From Semisulcospira habei (lineage: Eukaryota; Mollusca; Gastropoda; Semisulcospiridae): a stretch of 64,000 nucleotides of DNA. The notes below the pieces were generated by a model. It was not told where the DNA came from. It made no database searches and saw only the letters and a program-made list of their open reading frames with translations. Made by a program: the position numbers and the translations under genes. Shown here piece by piece: positions 1 to 9,699 of this stretch. Where the stretch lies: NCBI GenBank assembly GCA_036245525.1, contig BTPG01000008.1:31781823-31845822 (forward strand), read 5' to 3'. Numbering within the stretch: the first letter of the stretch is position 1; each line of letters begins with the position of its first letter.

Positions 1-80
1 GGTTACATTTACACGGCACTGAGCTGGTTAACAACCCCAAGCCGCATTTCCTCAAGCTGGAGGTGCCTACTACTATGGGC

Positions 81-200
81 TGCAGGAGATGGCTCGACCA
101 TGATAAATCAAGGGTGGTGCCAGACTAGCGTGGCGCCGTCAGGCGCCAAGCTAATCTGGCACCACCCTTGAATTATCATGGTCGTGCCATCTCCTGCTGT
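81..200. mobile_element. MITE-B copy
   Basis: Near-perfect palindrome. An arm running from GCAGGAGATGG through GGTGGTGCCAGACTAGCGTG is mirrored by CTAATCTGGCACCACCC to CCATCTCCTGC, with GGCGCC sequences at the turn. It belongs to the most regular foldback family here, many copies of which end in TTAA. No coding capacity; the outer TTAA ends are not clear in this copy. Confidence 0.8.
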
Positions 201-649
201 AGTGCGTCGGGTATAAATTGGTAAATTTGTGTAGGCTCCCTGGCACTGTGGGCAAATGCTAAAATCTCGCTGATCCCCTCCATCTGAGGTATAGCTCGAG
301 TCGATGACGGCCACGCAAAGACATAGGTCTTTATCGAGAAGCTGATGAGAATCTAGATGCGTCGTGCAGACAGCAGGGTTTGTATGAAGGGACATTAAAG
401 AGGGTCCCGCATTTTGACAGCCCGCCAAAAGCGGCGTCATTCGTCATCGCCACCGGTCAACACAATGGCACGAATTTCTCTTTCTTGCCCTTGCAGCTGC
501 TTGCAAAAGCTATATTCCAAACCCCTCGGCATGCTTGACAAGCTTTGTTCATTGTGCTCAAGTTTTATTGAACCCTCCATGATGAAATACCAGTGTTTGA
601 ATACGATGAATGTTGCCATGTACCTCAGTCGCCAAAAATATATTCAATC
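201..649. other. No gene recognised
   Basis: Mixed-composition unique sequence. Short open frames exist on both strands but show no recognisable domain, and I see no exon-like pair of splice sites. Confidence 0.4.
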
Positions 650-810
650 ATAATAAAAAATCAATAATAATAATAATAATAATAATAATTATAACGATAA
701 TAACAACAACAATAATAAGAAGAAGAAGAATATTAATAGTAAAGATAATAATAATAATTGTAAAGATGAGAATACACTGTAATAATAATAATAATAATAA
801 TAATACATAA
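650..810. repeat. AAT/AGA-type trinucleotide tract
   Basis: Interrupted ATA/AAT repeats with a short AGA run in the middle. The poly-isoleucine and poly-asparagine frames across it are composition artefacts. Confidence 0.9.
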
Positions 811-967
811 CCGAAGCAGAATAAACGTGTTGCGTATTCCAGACCATCTATGTCCTCGGGCAAATAAGTGACACTGACCAGTCTGCATGCAGACCACGCA
901 CAATACCGCTGTAGGCGCATAGTGAACCTCTGGACTTTAGCTGACCGATGTCTCATAATTATTTCTA

Positions 968-1140
968 AGGACCTGGAGAACAGGGGCCAGCGGCAAAAGT
1001 GAACTTAGTACTGCTCCGCTGTTGAGAGAGCGTAGTCCTGCGCCAGCCACTAAGCCAGATGCTCCGCTATAGCGGAACACCTTGCTTAGTAACTTGCGCA
1101 ATACTAAGCTCACTCACGCAAGGTGGCCCCTGGTTCCTCA
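968..1140. repeat. Foldback K, copy 1
   Basis: Imperfect inverted repeat. The left end AACAGGGGCCAG pairs with the right end GTGGCCCCTGGTTCC, and the centre TGCTCCGCTATAGCGGAACA is self-complementary. Flanking arms contain AGTCCTGCGCCAGCCACTAA. A second copy lies at 18210-18335. Probably a non-autonomous DNA transposon of unknown superfamily. Confidence 0.65.
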
Positions 1141-1311
1141 CCCAACTCCTTCCAACCGCAAGAGTCACAGATTCTCATAAGCACTAGGGTCACTGATATC
1201 TCTATTTATATTTACAGTACACGACAGTCTTTTTAGTTCTTAACCTAGCCAAAGACGCTGTACAGATAGCGTAGCTACTGACTAAACAGTATGACTCAGA
1301 TCGTTTCATTC

Positions 1312-1389
1312 GCAAAAGGCATAAGATATCTCATGAGCCCCGCGGCTTAGTCCAGCAAAAGGGATTCATGAGAACCTATGTCTCTCGCT
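1312..1389. mobile_element. MITE-A hairpin, degenerate
   Basis: GCAAAAGGCATAAGAT...TCATGAGCCCC on the left and TTCATGAGAACCTATGTCTC on the right identify an A hairpin. The GC-rich centre has been altered by an AT-containing loop, so the stem is only partly preserved. Confidence 0.65.
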
Positions 1390-1483
1390 TGTAGAGATAC
1401 GTAACACAGCCTAAACGAACACGGAAAGTTGTCAGCGGTAAAGCCTGTAACTGTTCACCCGAAGACCCATAGAGCGTATACAA

Positions 1484-2575
1484 ATGTATATCTATCTCTA
1501 TCTATCTATATCCCGTAGTCTTGCCGACCGTTGGGGCACCACTGATGACTTGGCAACCAGTTTTCTCCATTCCTCTCTGTTCTCTGCCATTCTTAGCGTA
1601 TCGCGCAGCTTCAGTCCTGTCTACTCTGAGATATTGTCCTCCCATCTTTTCCTCTGTCTTCCTCTCCTTCGTCCTCCTTGCACAGTGCCTTGCAGGATTG
1701 TTTTGGCAAGCCCTGCTGAACGCGTACATGCCCATACCACTACAGTTTGCGTTTTTTTCACAATGGCTAATAGGTCTTCATAGGGCCCGATGGCTTGCCT
1801 GATTCTGCTTCCCACTTCCACGTTTGTGACGTGATCTCTGTATGAAATGCCAAGCAGCCTTCGAAAACATCTCATTTCAGTGGCTTGTATCCTCCTTTCA
1901 AGGTCTGCTGTGAGGGTCCATGACTCGCAGGCATACAAAAACACTGAGATGACTAAGGAGCGCATCAGTCTGATCTTGGAGCAGAGTGTGATGTTTCTGT
2001 CCTTCCATATGGTCTTCAATCTTGTCAGTGCTGTTGCTGTCTGCGCAATCCTGGACAGTATTTCTGGTTTTGATCCCTCATCTGTCACAATGGCTCCTAA
2101 GTATTTGAATTTATTAACGGTTTCCAGTTTTTGGCTTCCAATCATGATGTCAGTGCCAATGCCACTGGTGTTATTGGTCATCAGTTTGGTCTTCTCTGCA
2201 CTGATTTCCATCTCGTACGCAATGGCTGTTCTGTCCAGCTTTTCCACCAGCTGAGCTAGTTCCTTCTCTGTTCCTGCAAAGCCATCAATGTCGTCCGCAA
2301 AGCGCAAGTTCGTGATTGTTCTGCCTCCAATACTGACAGATCCTTCATGATCTTTCAAAACGTCTGTCATGATTCTTTCCAGGAAGATGTTGAAAAGAGT
2401 AGGTGAGAGCAAGCACCCTTGTCTGACTCCGACTGTAGTCCTAAACCAGTTTCCTATTTTGCCGTTGAAGCAGACTGCGCTAGTGGCCTTGTTGTAAAGG
2501 TTTGCTACGACTTTGATCAGGTTGGCATTAATATTGTATAGCTTCATTGTGGACCAAATGTATACGCCCTATGCA
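1484..2575 (-). pseudogene. RTE-like LINE reverse transcriptase, 5'-truncated
   Basis: The open frame at 2547-1621 (308 codons) is the C-terminal half of a non-LTR retrotransposon reverse transcriptase. QGCLLSP lies at about residues 43-49, the catalytic FADD at 83-86 (a YxDD variant), then a thumb and a C-terminal region with RRIQATEMRCFRRLLGIS. An in-frame TAG replaces a Trp codon after NISE; reading continues open to about 1490. Near residues 262-275 two compensating single-base indels scramble a short stretch. The 3' end has an (ATCT)n-type tail at 1484-1511. Endonuclease and N-terminal RT are missing, so the copy is dead. RTE-clade assignment is inferred from the C-terminal pattern. A second copy lies at 47875-48423. 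Confidence 0.85.
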
Positions 2576-2793
2576 AAGATCCCAAAGAGATGTTTCTCTT
2601 TGTGACTTGTCTCAACCATGACGCGTCTACACCTTGTGCCCGCTGACACAGAATACAGATGGACACACAAACTAACAAAGAAGCATCGATCTTTATTTGT
2701 CTCTGCGTCTGCAGGGCTTCTCGAAGACATAATTATGTTTACATAGATGAGTGGTGTTTTACGCATTTTAAAGATGAGTAGCGTCTGCTGTGT

Positions 2794-2904
2794 CGGTAAG
2801 CAAAGGACCCGAGAGGTCGACGGTCGACCGCAGTGTACCCGCGCATGACAGTGCGCGGGGCACACTGCGGCCGACGTCGGCCCAAGGATCTTCGCTTGCT
2901 GGGA
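2794..2904. repeat. GC-rich foldback G
   Basis: Inverted repeat built on GGCCGACGTCGGCCC with an inner CCCGCGCA/TGCGCGGG stem and outer AAGCAAAGGA/TCTTCGCTT arms. Five related copies or halves occur at 5708, 19283, 25938, 27885 and 30775. Likely a MITE. Confidence 0.7.
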
Positions 2905-3113
2905 TGGTGTCTGGAATAGTAGTACACGTAGCAGTAACCTTCTGGGACTGTGGCCAGGGGGATTATTAGCACTGTTTAGTATCTAGTTGATAATGACTAC
3001 AAACCCGCCTCGAATGCGAAGGAGTGTGTGCAAAGCCCGTCGTATACCGTATGTATGGGGCAATGATAGCGTTTACCAGGCTATCATCACTTATACGCGG
3101 TATGCGGTAGAAG

Positions 3114-3322
3114 TTAACCCATTTAACACCAGCACAACCGCATATCCGAAAATTAGGAGGTGTCACCTAACGACTGTGTAGGTGGATTGACAATTGATAA
3201 TAATTCAAGGATAGTGCCAGATTAGCTTGGCGCCTCACGGCGCCAAGCTAATCTGGCACTATCTTTGAATTATCATGATTGATCCATCTCCTGCTATAGT
3301 GCGTTGGGGCTGTATGGATTAA
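3114..3322. mobile_element. MITE-B, full length with TTAA ends
   Basis: Starts TTAACCCATTTAACACC and ends ATGGATTAA, with the GCGCC-turn hairpin (about 3195-3290) inside. The left flank contains GGAGGTGTCACCTAACGACT, the usual asymmetric arm of this family. The terminal TTAA at 3319-3322 is also the first TTAA of the next element. Confidence 0.85.
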
Positions 3323-3530
3323 CCCCTTTACTGCCATTTGAGGCAGATTATGTTCCTAACAATTTTTGCTATAATTCAACGCTGAAGACCCACACCGCCA
3401 AATGCCGGGACACTGATACAAATTAGTTGCAGCAAGAGACACAGACCCTCATGAGCCCCCGCAACTGCGGGGGCTCATGAGAATCTATGTCCCTTTCATT
3501 TGGCTCTTGTTCACACGGAAGGGGTAACTC
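3319..3530. mobile_element. MITE-A abutting MITE-B through a shared TTAA
   Basis: Begins TTAACCCCTTTACTGCC. The hairpin core is 3432-3496, with TGAGCCCCCGCAACTGCGGG at its centre. The right end decays into GGAAGGGGTAAC without a clean TTAA. Upstream of the core is the AACGCTGAAGA-type flank seen in other A copies. Confidence 0.8.
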
Positions 3531-3738
3531 CTCCGCCATTGTATAAAGAAGTTGCCTTGAGGGGGTTTCAATGCGAGATCTGAAGGTTGCATTGTGTGTC
3601 TCTATGTATATCTTAAAAAGTGACAAAAACAAACAACACAAACAAAAAGAAGAAGTAATAAACATATTAAATAAAGACTAAGAGAAAACGTGTATAATTT
3701 ATCTTAATTTTTATACCTAAATAAGATGTGAAGAGACA

Positions 3739-3954
3739 TTAACCCATTTAACCCACGGGAGTATTTCCCAAATTGTTGAGGTGTCACCTCTTGACTATGT
3801 ACCAGTTGCAGAGGATGGAGTGACCATGATAATTCAAGGGTAGTGCCAGAGTAGCTTGGCGCCTGAAGGCGCCAATGAGCTACCCTGGCACTACCCTTGA
3901 ATTATCATGGTCATTCACTCTTCTGCTGTACGGCGTCGGGGCTAAATGGGTTAA
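3739..3954. mobile_element. MITE-B, full length with TTAA ends
   Basis: TTAACCCATTTAACCC to GGGGCTAAATGGGTTAA. The hairpin reads GACCATGATAATTCAAGGGT and back. The right arm has a few extra bases near the GGCGCC turn (GGCGCCAATGAGC), giving a small bulge. Confidence 0.88.
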
Positions 3955-4166
3955 ATAAATTCATTCCCCCAAAATTCAATTCATTCTTTCTTATGCGTGT
4001 TTCTTTCTTTCTGGGTATTACCATACTCAGGACGTGCCTGCCGCACTGACTGCAATGCATGCAAGGAATAACGTGGTGTCCAATCTCCAAGTGACAATAT
4101 GCCGCACGTTTGTTCGATAATTGAGAATACAACAAAAAAAACCATCATAAAGGATTTTATCACAGC

Positions 4167-4272
<106 letters not shown>

Positions 4273-4469
4273 CTGATCCAGACACAATATAATTCGCCAT
4301 ATGTCATGCACGGCGATCAAACAATCAAATAAGCGAATTGCCAAGCTACGCTTATTCCCCTTGGAAAACACCACACCCCGCTCAGCAAAGGAAAATTCGT
4401 TTTCGATGAATTTGTGCTGAACATCAAACGACCGTTTGCCTGTGAAGAAACCAGTTATTGCAATTGCGT

Positions 4470-4538
4470 GCAAGAAAGAGACGTAAATCCTCATGAGCCC
4501 CCGCAATTGCGGGGGCTCATGAGGATCTACGACTCTTG
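4470..4538. mobile_element. MITE-A hairpin
   Basis: Hairpin core with a perfect GCCCCCGCAATTGCGGGGGC centre. The outer stem has mismatches (AGACGTAAATCC against GGATCTACGACT). Confidence 0.82.
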
Positions 4539-4539
4539 A

Positions 4540-5370
4540 ACGCATTTTGTTGAATTTACTGCTGAGTTGTTCCAAGCTGTATTGCATCAAACGTAATTTC
4601 ACAAACCTGCTTGACAATAATGGCATTTCTTGCCAACGCTATTCGTACTTTTTGCTGATAAAACATGTTCCAGGCAGCTGTCAGAATCGTTATGTCAACC
4701 AGAAACAGAATCATAACAAGCTTAAATTGTTAGCCTATACGTATTGCATCCCCACGTGACCAGTATCCACTATGCTGACAATGAATACGACGTCAGTGTC
4801 GCACGTCTTGTTATCTTTCAATTCATCTGCATAAGGGGACATAAACCTGCCCACCACACCAGGGGGCATTAATGTCGCGCCGCACCCTGCAATATCGGAA
4901 GTGACTCCTGGGTCAGGCTGACCTGTCTGTTTGGCGTCTGTGATGCTGTGGGAATATGCGCATCACTATTTTAAACAAAAATTAAATAAATCCTGCGATT
5001 TTTAAAGTCTGAAATGTCTAAATAGAGCAATATTTAAATTCAATTAATCATTCTTTGACAAACTGATATATGTGGATTTTTTTTTTTAATACTTTTTTTG
5101 TTGCTGCACGCTGCTAGTGTTTAGAGAATCCTCCACTCCAAAGGATAAGGAGACTCGACGTAAAACAAGAAACGACGATTGGGGGTTGTTTTTTGACAGA
5201 ACTGTTCGCCACCAAGATGGTACATGTACTTTGAAAGAAAGTTGAGGACAACAACATCTCATTACGTCGATGCCAATTTTCTACCCTGGCTTGGCCTACT
5301 GTCCTCAAGAATCAGCATAGTCCTCGGTGCCCCCGTTGCAAAGCTGTCTTAATTCCTAAACTGCCGGGGC
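4540..5370. other. No gene recognised
   Basis: Moderately AT-rich unique sequence, with T-runs near 5080-5100. No domain, convincing splice-site pair or repeat family was recognised. Confidence 0.4.
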
Positions 5371-5377
5371 AGGAGCT

Positions 5378-5442
5378 GCAAGAGACATAAACATTCATGA
5401 GCCCCCGCAGTCGCGGGGGCTCGTAAGGATTTATGTCTCTTG
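5378..5442. mobile_element. MITE-A hairpin
   Basis: GCAAGAGACATAAACATTCA...GCCCCCGCAGTCGCGGGGGC...CTTATGTCTCTTG-type palindrome. An ACTGCC-like start lies at 5360 and a CACTGGCATTGAAGG-like end near 5547, but TTAA ends are lost. Confidence 0.8.
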
Positions 5443-5707
5443 TTAGCCCTATTTTCTTTATGCATAATTCCGTCCCATTTACATTTGTGTTTTTCAAGAG
5501 AATTTCGGTCAGTGCGCAGTCGTTTCTGACGCGCAATTCATGATCACTGGCATTGAAGGCGCGCAAGGAAAAGTAATGCTATTAAAATTAAAATTAATAA
5601 AACACACCCAGATATCCACCCAGACAGCTGCAGCATAACAGCAACGGTCGTTCATCTGCCTGAGGGGGGCGCTCTTCATGAGCTTCGGGCAACATAAGGA
5701 GCTGGCC

Positions 5708-5818
5708 CAATGCGCAAAGGTTACCGGGCCGTCGTCAGCCGCCGCTAGCCCGCGCACAGTTGTGCGCGGGCCAGATGCGGCCAACAGAGGCCCAATGACC
5801 TTTTTTGCGCACAGGGTC
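5708..5818. repeat. GC-rich foldback G
   Basis: Inner stem CCCGCGCACAGTTGTGCGCG-GG is almost perfect. Outer arms ATGCGCAAAGGTTACCGGGC and GGCCCAATGACCTTTTTTGC pair with mismatches. Confidence 0.72.
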
Positions 5819-5819
5819 G

Positions 5820-6350
5820 CCTCTTGCTGGTGCAGGTGACATCTCTGTTCATGTCTTGACGAAAAGAGGTTTGAACGTACTCATCATTCCGTTTCACGGG
5901 GACAACACCCCAAACGAAGAAAGAAAAACGCTTAGACAAGACAGTTACAACAAATTTGCGGGGGCTCATGAAGCTTGTTGATTTTCCGCTTAAAAGCGAT
6001 CTGCTCCATGGTGGGCTCGGACTGCTAAAATTTGCCGATACAACGACCGCGTGACCTGGCCTTAGTTGTCTGCACGGCGTGAAACCCAAATAACTAACAA
6101 ACCGATAGAACGGGTTATCAATGTTGTCCAATACTTTTCTGCCCTTTTTTTCGCAATCTGCGTCAGTAGGTACACGTATCAGAGACTTTCTGTTGTCGTA
6201 TGTGTGTAACGGAAGAACTCTTCTGCGGATAAAGGAGAAGAAGAGAAGAAAAGTCTTTCATTGTACGGCATTCAAACTAATAAGTTAAAGTAGCTCTTTA
6301 CCGTAAGACATAATAGGAACATTCATAAAGACGATACTGCCAAATATGAT
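5820..6350. other. No gene recognised
   Basis: Unique sequence. A small fragment of MITE-A (GCGGGGGCTCATGAAG, about 5957-5972) is the only recognisable piece. Confidence 0.4.
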
Positions 6351-6354
6351 CCCT

Positions 6355-6577
6355 TTAGTCCCTTCACTGCCCAGAAAAAGTGAACACGATCCAACTGCAA
6401 GAGGGATAGATCCCCATGAGCCCCCGTCCCCGTGACTGCGGGGGGGTAATGAGGATCTATGCCTCTTGCTGAGACCAAATTGCATCCATGTTTCTTGGAC
6501 GATTTTGGCTTTTGGTCGCTGAACAAAGAAAGATTTTTTTTAAAAACCCTGTAAGTACAGCGGCAAGGAAATGGTTA
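6355..6577. mobile_element. MITE-A, near full length
   Basis: CCCTTCACTGCCCAG at the left and a GCGGCAAGGAAATGGTTAA right end. The core hairpin at 6397-6469 has an expanded, asymmetric centre. The flank AACACGATCCAACT precedes the hairpin, the reverse-orientation arrangement of this family. Confidence 0.78.
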
Positions 6578-6596
6578 ATGCCAACAGCAGGTGCCT

Positions 6597-6813
6597 TTAA
6601 CACATTCTACCTCATGACTGAAATCCCCAAATTTTCAAGTTTCCATCTGAATGACTGTATTACAATTCTAGAGACAGATGGGGCATGATAGTGCAAGGAT
6701 GGTACCAGAATAGCTTGGCGCCTATGGGCGCCAAGCTATTCTGGCGCCACCCTTGAACTATTATGACTGTTCGACCCATGTTTTGCTGTGGTGTGTTTGG
6801 CCTGAATGAGATA
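6597..6813. mobile_element. MITE-B, GAATAGC subfamily
   Basis: TTAACACATTCTACC start; GGCCTGAATGAGATAA end (right TTAA degenerated). The core carries GGTACCAGAATAGCTTGGCG, and the pairing arm shows the same change (AAGCTATTCTGG), which defines a subfamily with GAATAGC instead of GATTAGC. It sits only about 27 bp from the splice donor of the channel exon, inside the intron. Confidence 0.82.
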
Positions 6814-6839
6814 ATATCTACCTTACTTTTCTGACTCAC

Positions 6840-7077
6840 CGTTGTGATTAGTGGTGCACACTCTCCACAGGCCGGATCTCAGATACACCAGCACGTTCGT
6901 CTCCAGAGGTTCCGTCAAGTTCCAGAACGCCAGGTCCTCCGGAGTCATCCGTAAAGGCTCGGACATGAACAACCAGTAGTCTGTACCCACAGCCAGCGCC
7001 AAGGTCACCAAGGTCACGGCCCCGGTAGCCAAGGCAACGCCCGTGAGCATGAAAACAGAGCACCTTGACCTTGACAT
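6840..7077 (-). CDS. First coding exon of a calcium-channel gamma/TARP-like protein
   Basis: The frame from ATG at 7077 encodes 79 residues plus one base, ending at a consensus donor (GTGAGT at 6839-6834), so it is a phase-1 exon. Visible features: a short basic N-terminus (MSRSR), a hydrophobic first transmembrane segment at about residues 8-31, VGTDYWLF directly after it, an NLT glycosylation sequon at 53-55, and SGLWRVC at 68-74. The GLW...C motif and GTDYWL-type sequence after TM1 are hallmarks of the claudin-fold voltage-gated calcium-channel gamma/TARP family, which assist calcium channels or AMPA receptors at the plasma membrane. In vertebrate members the first exon also stops shortly after GLWR-C. 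Later exons (TM2-TM4) are not visible in 1-6839, so the intron is long or the gene is broken. The exact paralogue is undetermined. Confidence 0.85.
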
Positions 7078-7397
7078 GACGAGATGCGCCGTGACGTCCG
7101 TGTGTGTTGGACGTCTAGAGGCGGAGTGGCTCTCTTCACCTGATTTGGAGGTTCTGTGCGCTGTGCAGTGGTGTGTAGCGGCTTCTGTTGAAGACAGTAA
7201 ACGAATGAAAACAAAAATTGAAAAGGCAGTTACAAAACAATATATTAATCTTTCAAATTAATACTATTATATTTTTTTTTCAAAATAAACAAACAAACAA
7301 TTATATAATTCAGTCGCTCCTTATCTTGTGTAAGGTCTCATATGTAAAAAATATGAACAAACATATACATAGACGGTTATATTCGCATGTGTGTATG
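7078..7397. other. Upstream flank of the channel exon
   Basis: May hold 5' UTR or promoter. I saw no clear TATA box or upstream splice acceptor that would fix it. An A/T-rich stretch follows at 7220-7300. Confidence 0.3.
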
Positions 7398-7492
7398 CGT
7401 TGTGTGTGTGTGTGTGTGTGCGTGCGTGCGCGCTCGCGCGCGTGTGTGTGTGTGTGTGTGTCTGTGTACGTGCGTGCGTGCTTGCGTGCGCA

Positions 7493-7550
<58 letters not shown>

Positions 7551-7556
7551 CACACA
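7398..7556. repeat. (TG)n switching to (CA)n: a self-complementary microsatellite
   Basis: The first half is TG/CG-rich with GCGTGCGTGCG and CTCGCGCGCG runs; the second half is (CA)n. The tract is therefore both an inverted repeat and alternating purine-pyrimidine DNA. Confidence 0.92.
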
Positions 7557-7899
7557 CACACGAACAAAATTAATGCACTTAAACACCTAAAACAAGGTTT
7601 GAGAAAACACGTAATGCATTTCATTCTAACCTTTCCCGCACGGGCACATTCTGACATATTGGCTCTCAAATTGGATGTTTAGAGGGTCTGTCTTTAAAAC
7701 AATAACTGGAATTCCGCGTTGTCAAAATATGATTATTCAACAATCTATATGAAATGCACGATTTAATTCACCCTCAATCTGAATTTAGTGTGATTGCAAA
7801 AAAAACCTTAAAGATGGCTTTTGGATTCTCGGACTTCAATTTCGGATCCCTGCATTGCAATGATTAATCACGTTTACTTCAAATGTCAATCGGATCATT

Positions 7900-8100
7900 T
7901 TAACCCTTAACTGCCAGTGCTTCTGATTGTGTTTCTGAAATCTAACGCCAAAACCCCCGCCGTCCGAGGAACATGGATACAAAGTGGTATCAGCAAGAGG
8001 CATAGATCCTCATGAGCCCCCGCAGTTGCGGGGGCTCATGAGGATCTACGCCTCTTGCGGATGGGTGGTGTTCTATTTATCTCTCCAATTCAGGGGTTAA
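7900..8100. mobile_element. MITE-A, full length with intact TTAA ends
   Basis: Reference copy: TTAACCCTTAACTGCCAGTG at the left, AATTCAGGGGTTAA at the right, 201 bp including both TTAA sites. Left flank includes CGTCCGAGGAACATGGATAC; the hairpin core is 7993-8058 with a perfect TGAGCCCCCGCAGTTGCGGG centre. No open frame of significance; transposition must be supplied in trans. Confidence 0.92.
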
Positions 8101-8139
8101 TAATTTATTCGACTGCTACTTACTGCGTACAAGTTGCGG

Positions 8140-8310
8140 AAGAGGGATCAAATCTGACGGCTCAAAGGTAGTGCCTGATTAGGTCTGCACCAAGTTGTAA
8201 AGCAAATTAGGCTATACAATTTTTAAAAATCCAGACCAAAAAAGGTGATGGATAAAATTAATGAGGCACTAGCTTTGACGTATGACACTTGATTTACGTG
8301 TGATCCCTAT
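8140..8310. repeat. Degenerate foldback related to MITE-B
   Basis: CAAAGGTAGTGCCTGATTAG is partly mirrored by AATGAGGCACTAGCTTTG, with a long AT-rich centre where the GGCGCC turn should be. Resemblance to B is limited to the TAGTGCC motif. Confidence 0.45.
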
Positions 8311-8395
8311 CTATCACGGAAAATTATTGATTCGTTTCGGCCACTGCAGTGGGCAGTGATAATGAAAGCCATTTTGCCATGCCATTTATCAGTTA

Positions 8396-8475
8396 CAGTT
8401 TATTTCGCTTACAACAAAAGTTGGCTATAACAGAAGTTTCTGAGAAGACTTCGCTTATAACAAACATCGGATATA
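8396..8475. repeat. Repeat L fragment (pogo/Tigger-like end?)
   Basis: Contains CTTCGCTTATAACAAACATC and GGATATAA motifs that recur at 18400-18760, 22858-23082 and 60880-61060. Repeated 'TATAACGAA' motifs next to GTCGACT resemble ends of pogo/Tigger-type DNA transposons (inference). Confidence 0.45.
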
Positions 8476-8776
8476 AAAGCAAGGAAAATAGGGTCTCGGC
8501 CGTTCCCGTGACAGGTTGTTATATTCAAAATTTTCTGTATTTTTATTTTTTCCTTCCCCCGCTATCATGTCGTCCGCTGGTCACCCTGCTAAATAAGCAC
8601 TACCGCGAGGCTAGCATGGGCCATGTATCGCGTAGAGTCGGCGCTGTTTTGGATTTCATGGCGCAACCCTTTTTGTCATCTTTCTGCATGTACTAATCAT
8701 TTGACAAAGTCAGGTTAATAATTTTCAGGAACTACATTTGAACTATCATGATTGACCTTTCACCATTAACTTTAAT

Positions 8777-8980
8777 TTAACCCCTTCACAGCCAGTGGAC
8801 GCAGACAGCGTTTTTGTAATAATTGTAAATTCAACGTCGAAGATCCCCAACCATCAAAGGAACGTGGATACAAAAAGTAGTTTCAGCAAGAGGCATTGAT
8901 CAGTTGCGGGGGCTCATGAGGATCTATGCCTCTTGCAACTGGATCGTGTTCGCTTTATATCTCGGCAGTGAACGGGTTAA
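8777..8980. mobile_element. MITE-A with partly deleted left arm
   Basis: TTAACCCCTTCACAGCCAG to CTCGGCAGTGAACGGGTTAA. The core (8886-8936) keeps GCAAGAGGCATTGATC and the complete right arm but has lost the left half of the GC centre, so the hairpin is shortened. Both TTAA ends are intact. Confidence 0.87.
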
Positions 8981-9699
8981 CTGTTGGCCTCATTCTGCCG
9001 AAGCCTTATTCTGCGTTCTCTCCCTATCAATGTCCGGCCTAATCCGGCGTGCAGCTGACAGAGCAGATAAGGGATTTTCCTCACCCGGGAACAAATTTGC
9101 TGGAGACGAAACAAAAAAAGAAGAAGAATTCTGCACTGGAAATGGAGGAAGGAGGAGGACACTATAGGCCATCATTATACCTTGAGCAGTCAATGTCATG
9201 AGAAACACAAGAAAGGAACCAAGTCGGTTTCTGTTTGAGAAGCATCAATTATTTGTTAGTTATTTGAGTTTAACGCCGTGCAGGCGACTAAGGCCATCTC
9301 ACGGCGGATCAATTTTTGTGACGAATTAACCGACTGACTGCTACTGACGATACTGTTCGGTGGAAAATACGCGTAGTTAAGGTCCGTTTATACAGAGCGC
9401 GAACGCGAACGCGAAAGCGAACGCGGTTTTTCGTCCTGGAATATTTTAGTCATTTGTAGAGGAACCGTTCAAATAGAGTGCGAACGCGAACGCGAACAAT
9501 TTTTTGTTCGCGCGAACGACCGCCTTGATTGCCCCCAGAGCGAATTTTCTCAGAAGGTCGCGCGGCTTTTTTGCTATCAACCAATCAGCAGGTACTTCGC
9601 TTGCATCATTTCAACAAATAGAAACTTGTACGCCTGACCTGACAATGGACAAGACAGAAGCCATGATTCTTGAAATTGAGAAGAATCATGTACTGTATG

